From positions 1 to 18,980 of the forward strand of contig SLQM01000084.1 of assembly GCA_007131435.1 (NCBI GenBank): a stretch of DNA of 18,980 nt, written 5' to 3'. Made by a program: the position numbers and the translations under genes. Source of the DNA: Syntrophomonadaceae bacterium. Its GTDB lineage: Bacteria > Bacillota > Dethiobacteria > DTU022. Shown here piece by piece: positions 7,706 through 14,796 of the stretch. Every line of letters starts with the position of its first letter. The first letter of the stretch is position 1. The notes beneath the pieces are model-generated. The model did not search any database and was not told the origin of the DNA. It saw nothing but the letters and a program-made list of their open reading frames with translations.

Positions 7706-7731
7706 TTACCATAAACTTTTAATTCCAACAA
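7703..7731 (-). promoter_or_regulatory. bfr: Candidate promoter for bacterioferritin
   Basis: On the minus strand, TTGTTG (7726-7731), a 17-bp spacer and TAAAGT (7703-7708) are preceded by TG one base before the -10 (extended -10). The -10 matches 4 of 6 bases, so this is tentative. TAATAT a few bases downstream is an alternative. Confidence 0.35.
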
Positions 7732-7743
7732 ATAATCACAGCG

Positions 7744-7806
7744 CATCTTGGTCGGCAAGATGGTTTAAGTGACATAGGAGAGAGGGCCCGAGCGTTAACC
7801 GGGCCC
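7744..7806. repeat. Two adjacent hairpins between gerW and bfr
   Basis: CATCTTG (7744-7750) pairs with CAAGATG (7756-7762) over a 5-nt loop. GGGCCCG (7784-7790) pairs with CGGGCCC (7800-7806) over a 9-nt loop. Neither has a proper T run on the minus strand. The GC-rich hairpin, 40 bp past the gerW stop, may act as an inefficient terminator or RNA-stability element at the end of the sigma-factor operon. Confidence 0.5.
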
Positions 7807-7845
7807 ACCATACTGGCAGTTCAATTTTTTGCTTAAAAACTGGAT

Positions 7846-8223
7846 TTACTCAGTATCAGCTTTTTCTGCTTTCTTCTTGCCTGAAAAGTGCTCAATTTTA
7901 GTAATTAGTTCCGGCACCATTTCAATAATTTTCTCCAAAGATCCTCTGTCGGTCAGGGGGTAGATACTGAGATGATCATTTTTCACAACGGCCATGGCAT
8001 TAGGGGTCATTTTGCAGCCCACACCGCCGCCACCACCACTGCCATCATTACCCTTGCTGTCTTTTCCTGATCCTTCTCCTCCCCCTATTCCGAACGATAC
8101 TGACATAATCGGAACCAGGGTAATGCTGCCTACCTGGATCGGCTCTCCTACAATCGTTTCTGTTCTTATAAATTTCTCAAGCCTTTCAAAAAGTGTGTTA
8201 AAAATTTCTCCGCTACCAGCCAT
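7846..8223 (-). CDS. ytfJ: GerW/YtfJ family sporulation protein
   Basis: A 125-residue protein of the GerW (YtfJ) family, which in Bacillus is made in the forespore and is needed for normal germination of spores. Family marks are an N-terminal helix (IFNTLFERLEKF), TVVG-like TIVGEPIQVGSITLVPIMSVSFGIGGG, a glycine/serine-rich middle (about residues 47-68), and a C-terminal core with CKMTPNAMAVV and LEKIIEMVPELI. The last residues are lysine/glutamate-rich. There is no membrane segment. The ATG at 8223 is preceded by AAGGAGGAG. It lies 99 bp after ytfI, the usual partner gene in endospore formers, which supports both calls and a spore-forming host. Confidence 0.92.
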   Translation of the reverse strand: MAGSGEIFNTLFERLEKFIRTETIVGEPIQVGSITLVPIMSVSFGIGGGEGSGKDSKGNDGSGGGGGVGCKMTPNAMAVVKNDHLSIYPLTDRGSLEKIIEMVPELITKIEHFSGKKKAEKADTE

Positions 8224-8322
8224 CTTTTCTCCTCCTTATTCCTGTTACTTACTAATACAGCATAAAACGCTTTCCGGTTGCAACCAGGATAAAATTTTAA
8301 ATGCATTAAATACCTCTGGCTC

Positions 8323-8997
8323 CTAAGCAGCATAATATTTTTTTTTTTTTTTTTTATTCCAGAAATACTTAATGGTCCTCCTTGACAGCATAAACCTGGC
8401 CACCCTGTAAAGCAGTAAAAATACAATAATCCTTCCTTCTACCAGCAGGTTGATATTGTAATACTCTTCATCCCATACAGGCTGTAAATCACACCAGGAC
8501 TGCCCGGGATATTCCTGGATAATACTTTTTAAAGCTGCAAACCATCCTGTCAGGTGCGGTTCGTCAAAACCTATTCTACCGTTAAGTTCTATTCTCCGGG
8601 GCAGTAAAATTATTAATACATCTTTTACGGTTTCTAAACCATTTTTAATTATAGCTTTCTCAAAATTATTGATGTAAAAAGAAAGGGGCAGCCTTGTTGT
8701 CTCTTTTTTCTTTTTTTTAGGCTTATCTTTTTTTGTATCCATTTTTTCCGGATCAACTGTAAAAGAAAAACCGGCAAAAACCACCTGCATCTGGTTCGGA
8801 CCACCGTTATTGCTAGACCAGTGGCCCCTGAATTTTAATAATGGAGAAAAGCTTATTCCATATTTAATTCTTAAAAAGCTCTCGTAGTGGCCGCTAAATC
8901 TGTAACTGATTGGGACAAAAAGCACCAATATTAATAGAACCAGGATTATTGTTAAGATAATCGCCACGGCATACAGTAATACACTTAAAATAACCAA
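8323..8997 (-). CDS. ytfI: DUF2953 membrane protein YtfI
   Basis: A 224-residue DUF2953 protein with one N-terminal membrane helix (about residues 3-28), a basic middle (KKDKPKKKKKET), and a conserved C-terminal part including the GFDEPHLTGW and CDLQPVW segments. In Bacillus the homologue is encoded next to gerW/ytfJ and is linked to sporulation; its biochemical role is unknown. Start is TTG at 8997, supported by GAGGTGG 7 nt upstream, 15 bp after the anti-sigma gene. The 3' end is odd: six lysine codons form a run of 18 A's (8338-8355), after which only YYAA and the stop remain. Loss of one A would replace the last four residues with 57 other residues. The gene could therefore be subject to slippage, or the run length could be a sequencing error. 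Confidence 0.87.
   Translation of the reverse strand: MVILSVLLYAVAIILTIILVLLILVLFVPISYRFSGHYESFLRIKYGISFSPLLKFRGHWSSNNGGPNQMQVVFAGFSFTVDPEKMDTKKDKPKKKKKETTRLPLSFYINNFEKAIIKNGLETVKDVLIILLPRRIELNGRIGFDEPHLTGWFAALKSIIQEYPGQSWCDLQPVWDEEYYNINLLVEGRIIVFLLLYRVARFMLSRRTIKYFWNKKKKKKYYAA
8338..8355. repeat. 18-base homopolymer (A18 in the ytfI coding strand)
   Basis: Eighteen consecutive T's on the + strand, read as six AAA lysine codons at the end of ytfI. Runs of this length are known sites of replication and transcription slippage and also of assembly error. Confidence 0.95.
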
Positions 8998-9012
8998 GAT
9001 ATACCCACCTCT

Positions 9013-9453
9013 TTAAGCCTGTCCTGGTATAATTCTTAGCAAACGGGGCTTTTTTTTATTCAATATCGCGCCTGCAACCTTTCCCAAGGCGCTCACTGAG
9101 CTTTTAGCCGTGCGGTTTAAAACTTGATTAATAGGGTTTAAGCTCAAAAACCTTGATGTGTTGCTCATAATAGATACCTGAAGTTCAAGAAAATCTCTTA
9201 CCCGCGAATTACCCTGCAGGCTTTCATAAGATTTTAAATAGTTTTTTATTGCAGCTATACGGACTTCCATCAGCTCAGGGGGAAGATCAATTTCCGGCTG
9301 ATGCTTAAGCTCCCAATCCAGAAGTTTCAGTTGATTAAGTTCCCTCTTGCACTCTGCACAGGAATTAAGATGCTCTTCAACCAGCAATGTTTCCAGGGAA
9401 TCAAGCTGGTCGTCAAGATAGTCGTTTAACAAGTCCCTGTATCTGTCTTGCAT
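9013..9453 (-). CDS. Zinc-finger anti-sigma factor (zf-HC2)
   Basis: A 146-residue protein whose N-terminus carries the ZAS/zf-HC2 signature H28-x3-C32-x2-C35 within a helical domain (about residues 1-60), the fold that clamps ECF sigma factors. The gene starts 6 bp after the stop of the ECF sigma gene, and its ribosome binding site (GGAGGTG) lies inside the end of that gene, so the pair is translationally coupled. Unlike many anti-sigma factors it shows no clear transmembrane helix; the C-terminal part (about residues 90-146) is amphipathic and ends in a basic stretch (NKKKPRLLR). It may thus be a cytoplasmic or peripheral anti-sigma factor, possibly redox- or zinc-sensitive. The signal is unknown. 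Confidence 0.85.
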   Translation of the reverse strand: MQDRYRDLLNDYLDDQLDSLETLLVEEHLNSCAECKRELNQLKLLDWELKHQPEIDLPPELMEVRIAAIKNYLKSYESLQGNSRVRDFLELQVSIMSNTSRFLSLNPINQVLNRTAKSSVSALGKVAGAILNKKKPRLLRIIPGQA

Positions 9454-9459
9454 GATTAA

Positions 9460-10053
9460 TTACACCTCCAAAAGCTTACAGGCTAGCATTTGCTCCCGCA
9501 GCAAGTTTCTCGCCCGGAAAACACTGTTTTTAACAGTACCCAGGGGTTGGTTTAACTCCCTTGCAATAGCTTCATAACTCATTTCTTCATGATAACGCAG
9601 GGTAAGGGCCAGGCGATACTGGTCAGGCAAGTCACCGATTAACCTGTCTATCACCTCCCTGGTGTCATCAAAAACCACGTTTTCCTCTGTAGAATGAGCT
9701 GCAGACAGGTAGTTTTCCATGGCAAATTTATTACCTGAAGAGCTGTCGCTGAAATCCCTAAAGCCGTTAAATGAGAGTTCAGGAAGCCTTTTTTTCTTGT
9801 TATTGTTAATCATCGTATTTACTGCAATCTTTTTAAGCCATGGTAATAAAGGCTTTTCTTCGTCAAAGCTGTTAAAACCCCGAAATATTTTCAAATATAT
9901 TTCCTGCAGCATGTCCATTGAATCCTCCTTATTGCGGGTAAAACTGTAGCAGATCCTGTATAAATAACCTTCATGCCGGCTGAGCAATTCATTGAATGCT
10001 TCTTGATCATTTTCCTTACACCGTCTTACAAGTTTAATCGCATCTTGATCCAC
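9460..10053 (-). CDS. ECF-type RNA polymerase sigma factor
   Basis: A 197-residue extracytoplasmic-function (sigma-70 group IV) factor. Sigma-2 occupies about residues 8-75, with MDMLQEIYLKIFRGF as the core-binding and -10 recognition part. Sigma-4 covers about 135-190, with DLPDQYRLALTLRYHEEMSY and the helix-turn-helix EAIARELNQPLGTVKNSVFRAR. The linker is longer than usual (about 50 residues, serine-rich). GTG at 10053 is preferred to the GTG at 10065 because AAGGTGG stands 8 nt before it but overlaps the other. It heads an apparent operon with the anti-sigma factor, ytfI and gerW. This suggests control of an envelope or sporulation function; target promoters are not known. Confidence 0.9.
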   Translation of the reverse strand: MDQDAIKLVRRCKENDQEAFNELLSRHEGYLYRICYSFTRNKEDSMDMLQEIYLKIFRGFNSFDEEKPLLPWLKKIAVNTMINNNKKKRLPELSFNGFRDFSDSSSGNKFAMENYLSAAHSTEENVVFDDTREVIDRLIGDLPDQYRLALTLRYHEEMSYEAIARELNQPLGTVKNSVFRARNLLREQMLACKLLEV

Positions 10054-10111
10054 TGCATTGCCCACCTTAATAGAAAGGGTATTAAAGCTTCAAACCCTCC
10101 TTCTTATATAA

Positions 10112-10138
10112 TACATAAATAAAACTCTAAAAGTTGCA
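10112..10138 (-). promoter_or_regulatory. Possible ECF-type promoter of the sigma factor operon
   Basis: Read on the minus strand, TGCAAC (10133-10138), 17 bp and TGTA (10112-10115) resemble promoters of ECF factors (-35 with an AAC core followed by a T-rich spacer). Many ECF factors activate their own operon. The -10 is unlike the common CGTC/CGTA, so the call is weak. Confidence 0.25.
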
Positions 10139-10263
10139 CAAAGCCGTAATTATTTAAAATTTTCATTATCCAACACAGCTAGTATTTTTGTTTTTTATTA
10201 GACAGGGATGGAATGTATAAAGCGCTAAAAAAGAAGGACCAAAAATTTACGGGCAAAATTCGC

Positions 10264-10293
10264 TTTACAATTCGCTATTCCCCGTGATAGTAT
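10264..10293 (+). promoter_or_regulatory. Candidate promoter for phenylacetate-CoA ligase with 8-bp direct repeats
   Basis: TTTACA (10264-10269), an 18-bp spacer and TAGTAT (10288-10293) with TG at 10285-10286 form an extended -10 promoter. Two copies of AATTCGCT (10257-10264 and 10269-10276, 12 bp apart) straddle the -35 and could be a regulator site. The rest of the 294-bp gap back to the sigma gene is AT-rich with nothing else recognised. Confidence 0.4.
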
Positions 10294-10347
10294 TGCTGCC
10301 ATAAGATCTATTGTGCAGCAATAAATAATAAAAAATGGAGATTGCAC

Positions 10348-11643
10348 ATGTGGAACCCAAATCATGAAGCAATTGACAGGGAAAAGCTTGCCACCCTGCA
10401 GTTTTTGCGCTTAAAACAAACACTGGAAAAGGTTTATCAGCTGGTGCCTTTTTACAGGGATAGTTTTAAAAAGTTTGGAATTGAACCAGGAGATATCCGC
10501 TCATTGCATGATTTACAGAAACTGCCCTTTACAGTTAAAGATGACCTGCGCGATAATTTTCCATATGGCCTTTTCACTGTTGATCTTAACGAGGTTGTTC
10601 GCATTCACTCCTCTTCCGGCACGACAGGGATTCCTACAGTTGTGGGGTATACAAAAAATGACCTCGAAACATGGGCAGAACTGATGGCCCGAACCCTTGC
10701 TGCCGGCGGGGCAACCCGTGAATCTATCGTTCACATTGCGTACGGGTACGGCCTATTCACCGGTGGCCTTGGTGTGCACTATGGAGCAGAAAAAATCGGT
10801 GCAACCGTGGTTCCTATCTCAGGCGGCCAGACAAAGCGACAGGTAAGCATGATGAAAAACCTGGGCACTACCCTGCTGGCCTGTACACCCTCTTATGCCC
10901 TCTTTATAGCTGAAACCATCGCTGATATGGATTTAAAACCAGGCGATTTAAAACTAAAATCTGGTATTTTTGGAGCAGAACCATGGTCGGAAAATATGCG
11001 CCTGGTTATTGAGGAAAAATTGCAGATAGACGCATTTGATATCTACGGGTTGAGTGAAATTATCGGACCGGGCGTTTCGTATGAATGCCCGGCAAAAGCA
11101 GGACTTCACCTGAGCGAAGACCACTTTATTCCTGAAATTATTGACTCGGCAACAGGTGAAGTTCTTCCCGAAGGCGCTGAAGGAGAGCTGGTGATAACCA
11201 CTATCAGCAAGGAAGCTTTGCCGATGATACGCTACCGGACCCGCGATATTACAACCTTAAACAGCGAACCGTGCACATGCGGAAGGACTCATACCCGCAT
11301 GGCCAAGGTCAGCGGGCGAACCGATGATATGATTATTATTCGCGGGGTTAATGTATTTCCTTCCCAGGTTGAAAGCATATTACTCGAGATGGGCGAAACG
11401 GAACCACATTACCAGCTTGTTATAAACAGGGCCGGCTCTTTAGATAACCTACAGGTGCTTGTTGAAGTGTCTGACCACATGTTTTCAGATCATATCAGGG
11501 GTCTTGAAACCCTGGAAAACAGGCTGCGGGCAGAAATTGAAAATATGCTGGGTGTATCGGTCGACGTAAAGCTGGTTGAGCCAAAAAGCATTCCCCGCAG
11601 CGAGGGTAAAGCTCAAAGAGTTATAGATAAGCGCAATCTTTAA
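10348..11643 (+). CDS. paaK: Phenylacetate-CoA ligase
   Basis: A 431-residue adenylate-forming enzyme of the phenylacetate-CoA ligase family (arylacetate + ATP + CoA to aryl-acetyl-CoA + AMP + PPi). The N-terminus MWNPNHEAIDREKL is typical. Further marks are the P-loop SSSGTTGIPT (88-97), IAYGYGLFTGGLGVHYGAE, IFGAEPW (207-213), YGLSEI (233-238), YRTRD (296-300), RGVNVFPSQVE and a C-terminal GKAQRVID carrying the expected catalytic lysine. The ATG at 10348 is chosen because GGAG lies 7 nt upstream; an in-frame TTG at 10342 has no usable site. It stands alone, divergent from the sigma operon. In anaerobes such ligases often act with indolepyruvate:ferredoxin oxidoreductase in aromatic amino acid use, but no such gene is here. 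The exact aryl acid is uncertain. Confidence 0.92.
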   Translation: MWNPNHEAIDREKLATLQFLRLKQTLEKVYQLVPFYRDSFKKFGIEPGDIRSLHDLQKLPFTVKDDLRDNFPYGLFTVDLNEVVRIHSSSGTTGIPTVVGYTKNDLETWAELMARTLAAGGATRESIVHIAYGYGLFTGGLGVHYGAEKIGATVVPISGGQTKRQVSMMKNLGTTLLACTPSYALFIAETIADMDLKPGDLKLKSGIFGAEPWSENMRLVIEEKLQIDAFDIYGLSEIIGPGVSYECPAKAGLHLSEDHFIPEIIDSATGEVLPEGAEGELVITTISKEALPMIRYRTRDITTLNSEPCTCGRTHTRMAKVSGRTDDMIIIRGVNVFPSQVESILLEMGETEPHYQLVINRAGSLDNLQVLVEVSDHMFSDHIRGLETLENRLRAEIENMLGVSVDVKLVEPKSIPRSEGKAQRVIDKRNL

Positions 11644-11719
11644 AAACCGAAATACGGTATTAAGTGCTGCAGGCTTAAGTAACATTAAGTATGAATATTT
11701 CTAATCCTTTAAAGCTGCG

Positions 11720-13519
11720 CTATTTCACCTTCAAAACTGCCGTGAAAGCTTCCTGTGGGATTTCCACCCGGCCGATATTTTTCATTTTCTTCTTGCCTTC
11801 TTTTTGTTTTTCTAAAAGCTTGCGTTTACGGGTCACATCGCCACCGTAAAGTTTTTCTGTAACATTTTTACGCAGGGCCTTTATGGTTTCCCGGGCAATA
11901 ACCTTATTTTCAACGGCAGCCTGGATGGGCACATCAAACATCTGCCTGGGAATAATATCTTTCAACTTTTCAACCATTTCCCTGCCCCTCTGGTACGCTT
12001 TATCGCGGTGGATGATGAATGAAAAGGCATCAATTTTTTCTGTATTTACCAGGATGTCCATCAATACCAAGTCTGACTCCCTGTAACCATGAATCATGTA
12101 ATCGAGGGAAGCATAACCCCTGGTTCGAGACTTTAGTTGATCGAAAAAATCAAAAATGATTTCTGCCAGCGGAAGGTAGTACGATAGCCTGACACGCCCT
12201 GAATCGAGATATTCTGTATCCCTGTATTCCCCTCGTTTTTCCTGGCAAAGTTCCATTACCGCACCAACATATTCTGCCGGTACTAAAATGGTCGCATCGA
12301 CAAATGGCTCTTCAATTGAGATTCTTTCCCCTGATTCCGGCATCAGGGCGGGGTTATCTATTTCAATCACTTCCCCGCTTCGAAGATGAACCTTGTAGAC
12401 AACACTCGGCGCTGAAACTATCAGGTCGAGGCCATATTCCCTTTCAAGCCTTTCCCTGACAATATCCATGTGTAAGAGGCCCAGAAACCCGCAGCGAAAA
12501 CCCAGGCCAAGCGCAGTCGATTTCTCCGGTTCGTAGCTCAGCGCCGAATCATTAAGTTTCAAGCGCTCAATGGCCTCACGGAGGGTAACAAAATCATTGC
12601 TATCCTGGGGAAAAAGACCGCAGAAAACCATTGAAACTACCTTGCGGTATCCAGGCAGGGCCTTTGTTGCGGGGTTGTCGGCTTCGGTAATCGTATCACC
12701 GACTCCTGCATCAGCAACATTCTTGATCGACCCCATTAAATAGCCTACTTCTCCGGCTGAAAGGCCGAAATTAGGTACCATGGCCGGCTTAAAAACACCG
12801 GTTTCAGATACTTCGAAAACTTTGCCTGTATTCATGAATTTGATCTTGTCTCCTTTGCTTACCCTGCCATCCATTACCCGGATATAGGCGATTACACCCC
12901 TGTATTTATCGTAATGGGAATCGAAAACAAGCGCTTTTAGCGGAGCCTCAATATTACCTGCCGCTGGTGGCGGAACTTTATTTACAACTTCCTCCAGCAC
13001 TTTACCAATGCCAATATTTTTCTTCGCAGAAATTGGTAGCGCATCTGCAGCATCATCGCCAATTAAATCAATCAGCTCAGCTTTGACCCTTTCCTGGTCG
13101 GCACTGTCAAGATCTATTTTATTGATTACCGGCACAATGGTTAAATCTTCTTCCATTGCGAGGAAGGTATTAGCCAGGGTTTGGGCTTCAATGCCCTGGG
13201 CAGCATCCACAACCAGGATTGCTCCTTCGCAGGCGGCAAGACTCCTAGATACTTCATAGGTGAAATCGACATGGCCCGGTGTATCAATCAGGTTAAGTAT
13301 ATACGTCTCCCCGTCACGTGCCCTGTATTCCAGGCGAACAGCCTGCAGCTTGATAGTAATACCCCGTTCTCGTTCAAGATCCATCTGGTCAAGAACTTGT
13401 TCCTTCATCTCGCGGGCTGTAAGGGTATTTGTTGCTTCCAACAGCCGGTCGGCCAGGGTAGACTTGCCGTGATCAATATGAGCAATGATGCAGAAATTCC
13501 TGATGTTTTCCTGTTTCAA
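11720..13519 (-). CDS. lepA: Elongation factor 4 (LepA), back-translocating GTPase
   Basis: A 599-residue, full-length LepA. It is a translational GTPase related to EF-G that acts on the ribosome and is conserved in almost all bacteria. G motifs are AHIDHGKST (13-21), GITI (53-56), DTPGH (79-83), NKID (133-136) and SAK. EF-G-like domains II, III and V follow, then the LepA-specific C-terminal domain (KALRKNVTEKLYGGDVTRKRKLLEKQ is covered by residues about 545-575). The start is TTG, with GGGGG about 8 nt upstream; no ATG is nearby and the protein already begins at the family's normal N-terminus. An extended -10 promoter lies about 40 bp upstream. In many Firmicutes lepA precedes hemW and hrcA; here it is the last gene of its strand group and converges with paaK. 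Confidence 0.97.
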   Translation of the reverse strand: MKQENIRNFCIIAHIDHGKSTLADRLLEATNTLTAREMKEQVLDQMDLERERGITIKLQAVRLEYRARDGETYILNLIDTPGHVDFTYEVSRSLAACEGAILVVDAAQGIEAQTLANTFLAMEEDLTIVPVINKIDLDSADQERVKAELIDLIGDDAADALPISAKKNIGIGKVLEEVVNKVPPPAAGNIEAPLKALVFDSHYDKYRGVIAYIRVMDGRVSKGDKIKFMNTGKVFEVSETGVFKPAMVPNFGLSAGEVGYLMGSIKNVADAGVGDTITEADNPATKALPGYRKVVSMVFCGLFPQDSNDFVTLREAIERLKLNDSALSYEPEKSTALGLGFRCGFLGLLHMDIVRERLEREYGLDLIVSAPSVVYKVHLRSGEVIEIDNPALMPESGERISIEEPFVDATILVPAEYVGAVMELCQEKRGEYRDTEYLDSGRVRLSYYLPLAEIIFDFFDQLKSRTRGYASLDYMIHGYRESDLVLMDILVNTEKIDAFSFIIHRDKAYQRGREMVEKLKDIIPRQMFDVPIQAAVENKVIARETIKALRKNVTEKLYGGDVTRKRKLLEKQKEGKKKMKNIGRVEIPQEAFTAVLKVK

Positions 13520-13546
13520 GATAAATGCCCCCGTGACTTAATTCTT

Positions 13547-13565
13547 ATCCTTAAGGATTATATCA
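13547..13565 (-). promoter_or_regulatory. Extended -10 promoter of lepA with a 12-bp palindrome at the start site
   Basis: On the minus strand TGA-TATAAT (13557-13565) is an extended -10 with a perfect hexamer; no good -35 is seen. It overlaps ATCCTTAAGGAT (13547-13558), a perfect 12-bp palindrome that would cover the transcription start and could be an operator or chance. The rest of the gap to the acetyltransferase gene (13566-13664) shows nothing else. Confidence 0.5.
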
Positions 13566-13664
13566 CAAGGGCAACATAAGCAATAATACAATTGTGCAGC
13601 AAGTGGGGTAAATATTTCTATTTTAGGTACCGTTACAGGTAAGGGCAGCGGTTCAGCTTCAGGT

Positions 13665-14210
13665 TTACTCGCTCCAGTACTCCGGGCGATCCATTGCTTT
13701 AGCGCAGACAACCCTGCCCTTAACCCGGCTAATAAGTCCCGGTTTAAGATCCTGCACCATCCAGGCGCCTGCAACCTCATCTGGAATCGGGTAAGGAGCA
13801 TCAAAACCCCGTGCACCGGCTGTTATAAATCCGTGACGAGGGTAATATTCCGGGTGGCCGAGAACAAAAACCAGGTCTGTTTCACTTTTCGCTAATAGTC
13901 TCAACCCTTCCCTGATCAGTAAACCGCCAATCCCCAGCTTTTGATAGCCGGGCAAAATGGCCAGGGGGGCCAGGATGGAGGCATTAATGTCATTTCTTCC
14001 TTCCACCTGCGCCCTGGTAAAAAGAATATGCCCCACTAACTTATGGTCCTCTTTTTCAGCTACCAGTGATAAGAGCGGTTTTGCAGAAGGGTCATCTAAT
14101 AGATCTTTTACCATCTGAACCACTTCCGGCCCTTCTTCCTCTCCAAAGGCCAGCAGGTTTATTTCAAGCAGACTTTTTAGATCGGCAGTATTCGCTTCCC
14201 GTACGATCAT
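13665..14210 (-). CDS. GNAT family N-acetyltransferase (YhbS-like)
   Basis: A 181-residue acetyltransferase of the COG3153 (YhbS) type, using acetyl-CoA. The acetyl-CoA pyrophosphate-binding loop is Q90-x-x-G93-x-G95 in LAPLAILPGYQKLGIGGLLI, and the LGHPEYYPRHGF segment (118-129) is a hallmark of this subgroup. The ATG at 14210 is preferred to a TTG 33 nt upstream: TGGGG lies about 9 nt before the ATG, while the TTG has no ribosome binding site. It follows the epimerase gene by 108 bp on the same strand. The acceptor is unknown for the whole subgroup, so only the general reaction can be stated. Confidence 0.87.
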   Translation of the reverse strand: MIVREANTADLKSLLEINLLAFGEEEGPEVVQMVKDLLDDPSAKPLLSLVAEKEDHKLVGHILFTRAQVEGRNDINASILAPLAILPGYQKLGIGGLLIREGLRLLAKSETDLVFVLGHPEYYPRHGFITAGARGFDAPYPIPDEVAGAWMVQDLKPGLISRVKGRVVCAKAMDRPEYWSE

Positions 14211-14318
14211 GACAACAAACCCCAATATATAATATTTCTTCAATTGCTTTTATAAGAATTATTTATTCTATCTTAAATCTTCGCATGCAGTGCTAAAAAT
14301 AAGAATGGTTCCATAACT

Positions 14319-14774
14319 TTAGAAGTTTTTATTGCTTCTTTCAACCAGTTCAACAGCAATTCCATTCGTCTCACCAGGTTCCAAAAATGCAATGCGTGAA
14401 CCTGCACCCCCGGGCCTTGCTTTTTCATGCTGCAGTTTAACTCCCTTACCCTTTAAATCTTCCAGGGCAGCGTCAATATTATTAACACGGTAAGCTATAT
14501 GATGCACAGACTCCCCATTTGCCTCTATAAATAAATCAAAGGGGCTTCCTTTCTCCGTAGGTTCAAGAAATTCTACCAGCACTTCCCCGAGGGGGATAAA
14601 GCAGATTTTCACTTTAAACTCTTCATTAATTTCTAGGTGTGCAACCTTTAAATCAAAAAGCTGCTCATAGTTTTTAATAGTTTCTTCCATATCACGGACA
14701 GCTATACCGATATGATCAATTTGGGTAATCTTGCTGTTAAATATCTTCACCACCCCTTTGCCTGCCACTCGCAT
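14319..14774 (-). CDS. mce: Methylmalonyl-CoA epimerase
   Basis: A 151-residue vicinal-oxygen-chelate protein that interconverts (R)- and (S)-methylmalonyl-CoA, linking the B12-dependent mutase to propionyl-CoA metabolism. Expected metal ligands are visible: H21 (DHIGIAV), E68 (VLVEFLEP), H91/H92 (HHIAYRV) and E142 (AVELVE). The HEKARPGGAGSRIAFLEP stretch is typical of epimerases and argues against other glyoxalase-like enzymes. The start is uncertain. The ATG at 14774 has no clear ribosome binding site. GTG codons at 14753 and 14750, close behind AAAGGGG, would shorten the protein by 7-8 residues and leave a more usual N-terminus. Mutase and carboxylase genes are not in the window. Confidence 0.9.
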   Translation of the reverse strand: MRVAGKGVVKIFNSKITQIDHIGIAVRDMEETIKNYEQLFDLKVAHLEINEEFKVKICFIPLGEVLVEFLEPTEKGSPFDLFIEANGESVHHIAYRVNNIDAALEDLKGKGVKLQHEKARPGGAGSRIAFLEPGETNGIAVELVERSNKNF

Positions 14775-14796
14775 CAAGCGCTACAGGTAAACACAG

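Noticed and set aside
8166..8426. An independent 86-residue gene on the minus strand
   Set aside because: It overlaps the ends of ytfI and gerW in another frame and has no ribosome binding site. It matters only as the frame reached by slippage on the A18 tract.
10093..10102. AAGGAGGG upstream of the ECF sigma gene as the ribosome binding site of a leader peptide
   Set aside because: The only initiation codon at hand, a TTG almost adjacent to it, is too close and would encode three residues; the sequence is probably chance.
10066..10347. A T-box or other riboswitch before phenylacetate-CoA ligase
   Set aside because: No T-box sequence (GGGTGGNACCGCG type), no specifier stem and no terminator/antiterminator pair could be made out; only a promoter and two direct repeats.
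13538..13816. A 92-residue minus-strand reading frame before lepA
   Set aside because: Most of it lies inside the acetyltransferase gene in another frame and it extends over the lepA promoter; no ribosome binding site or recognisable domain.
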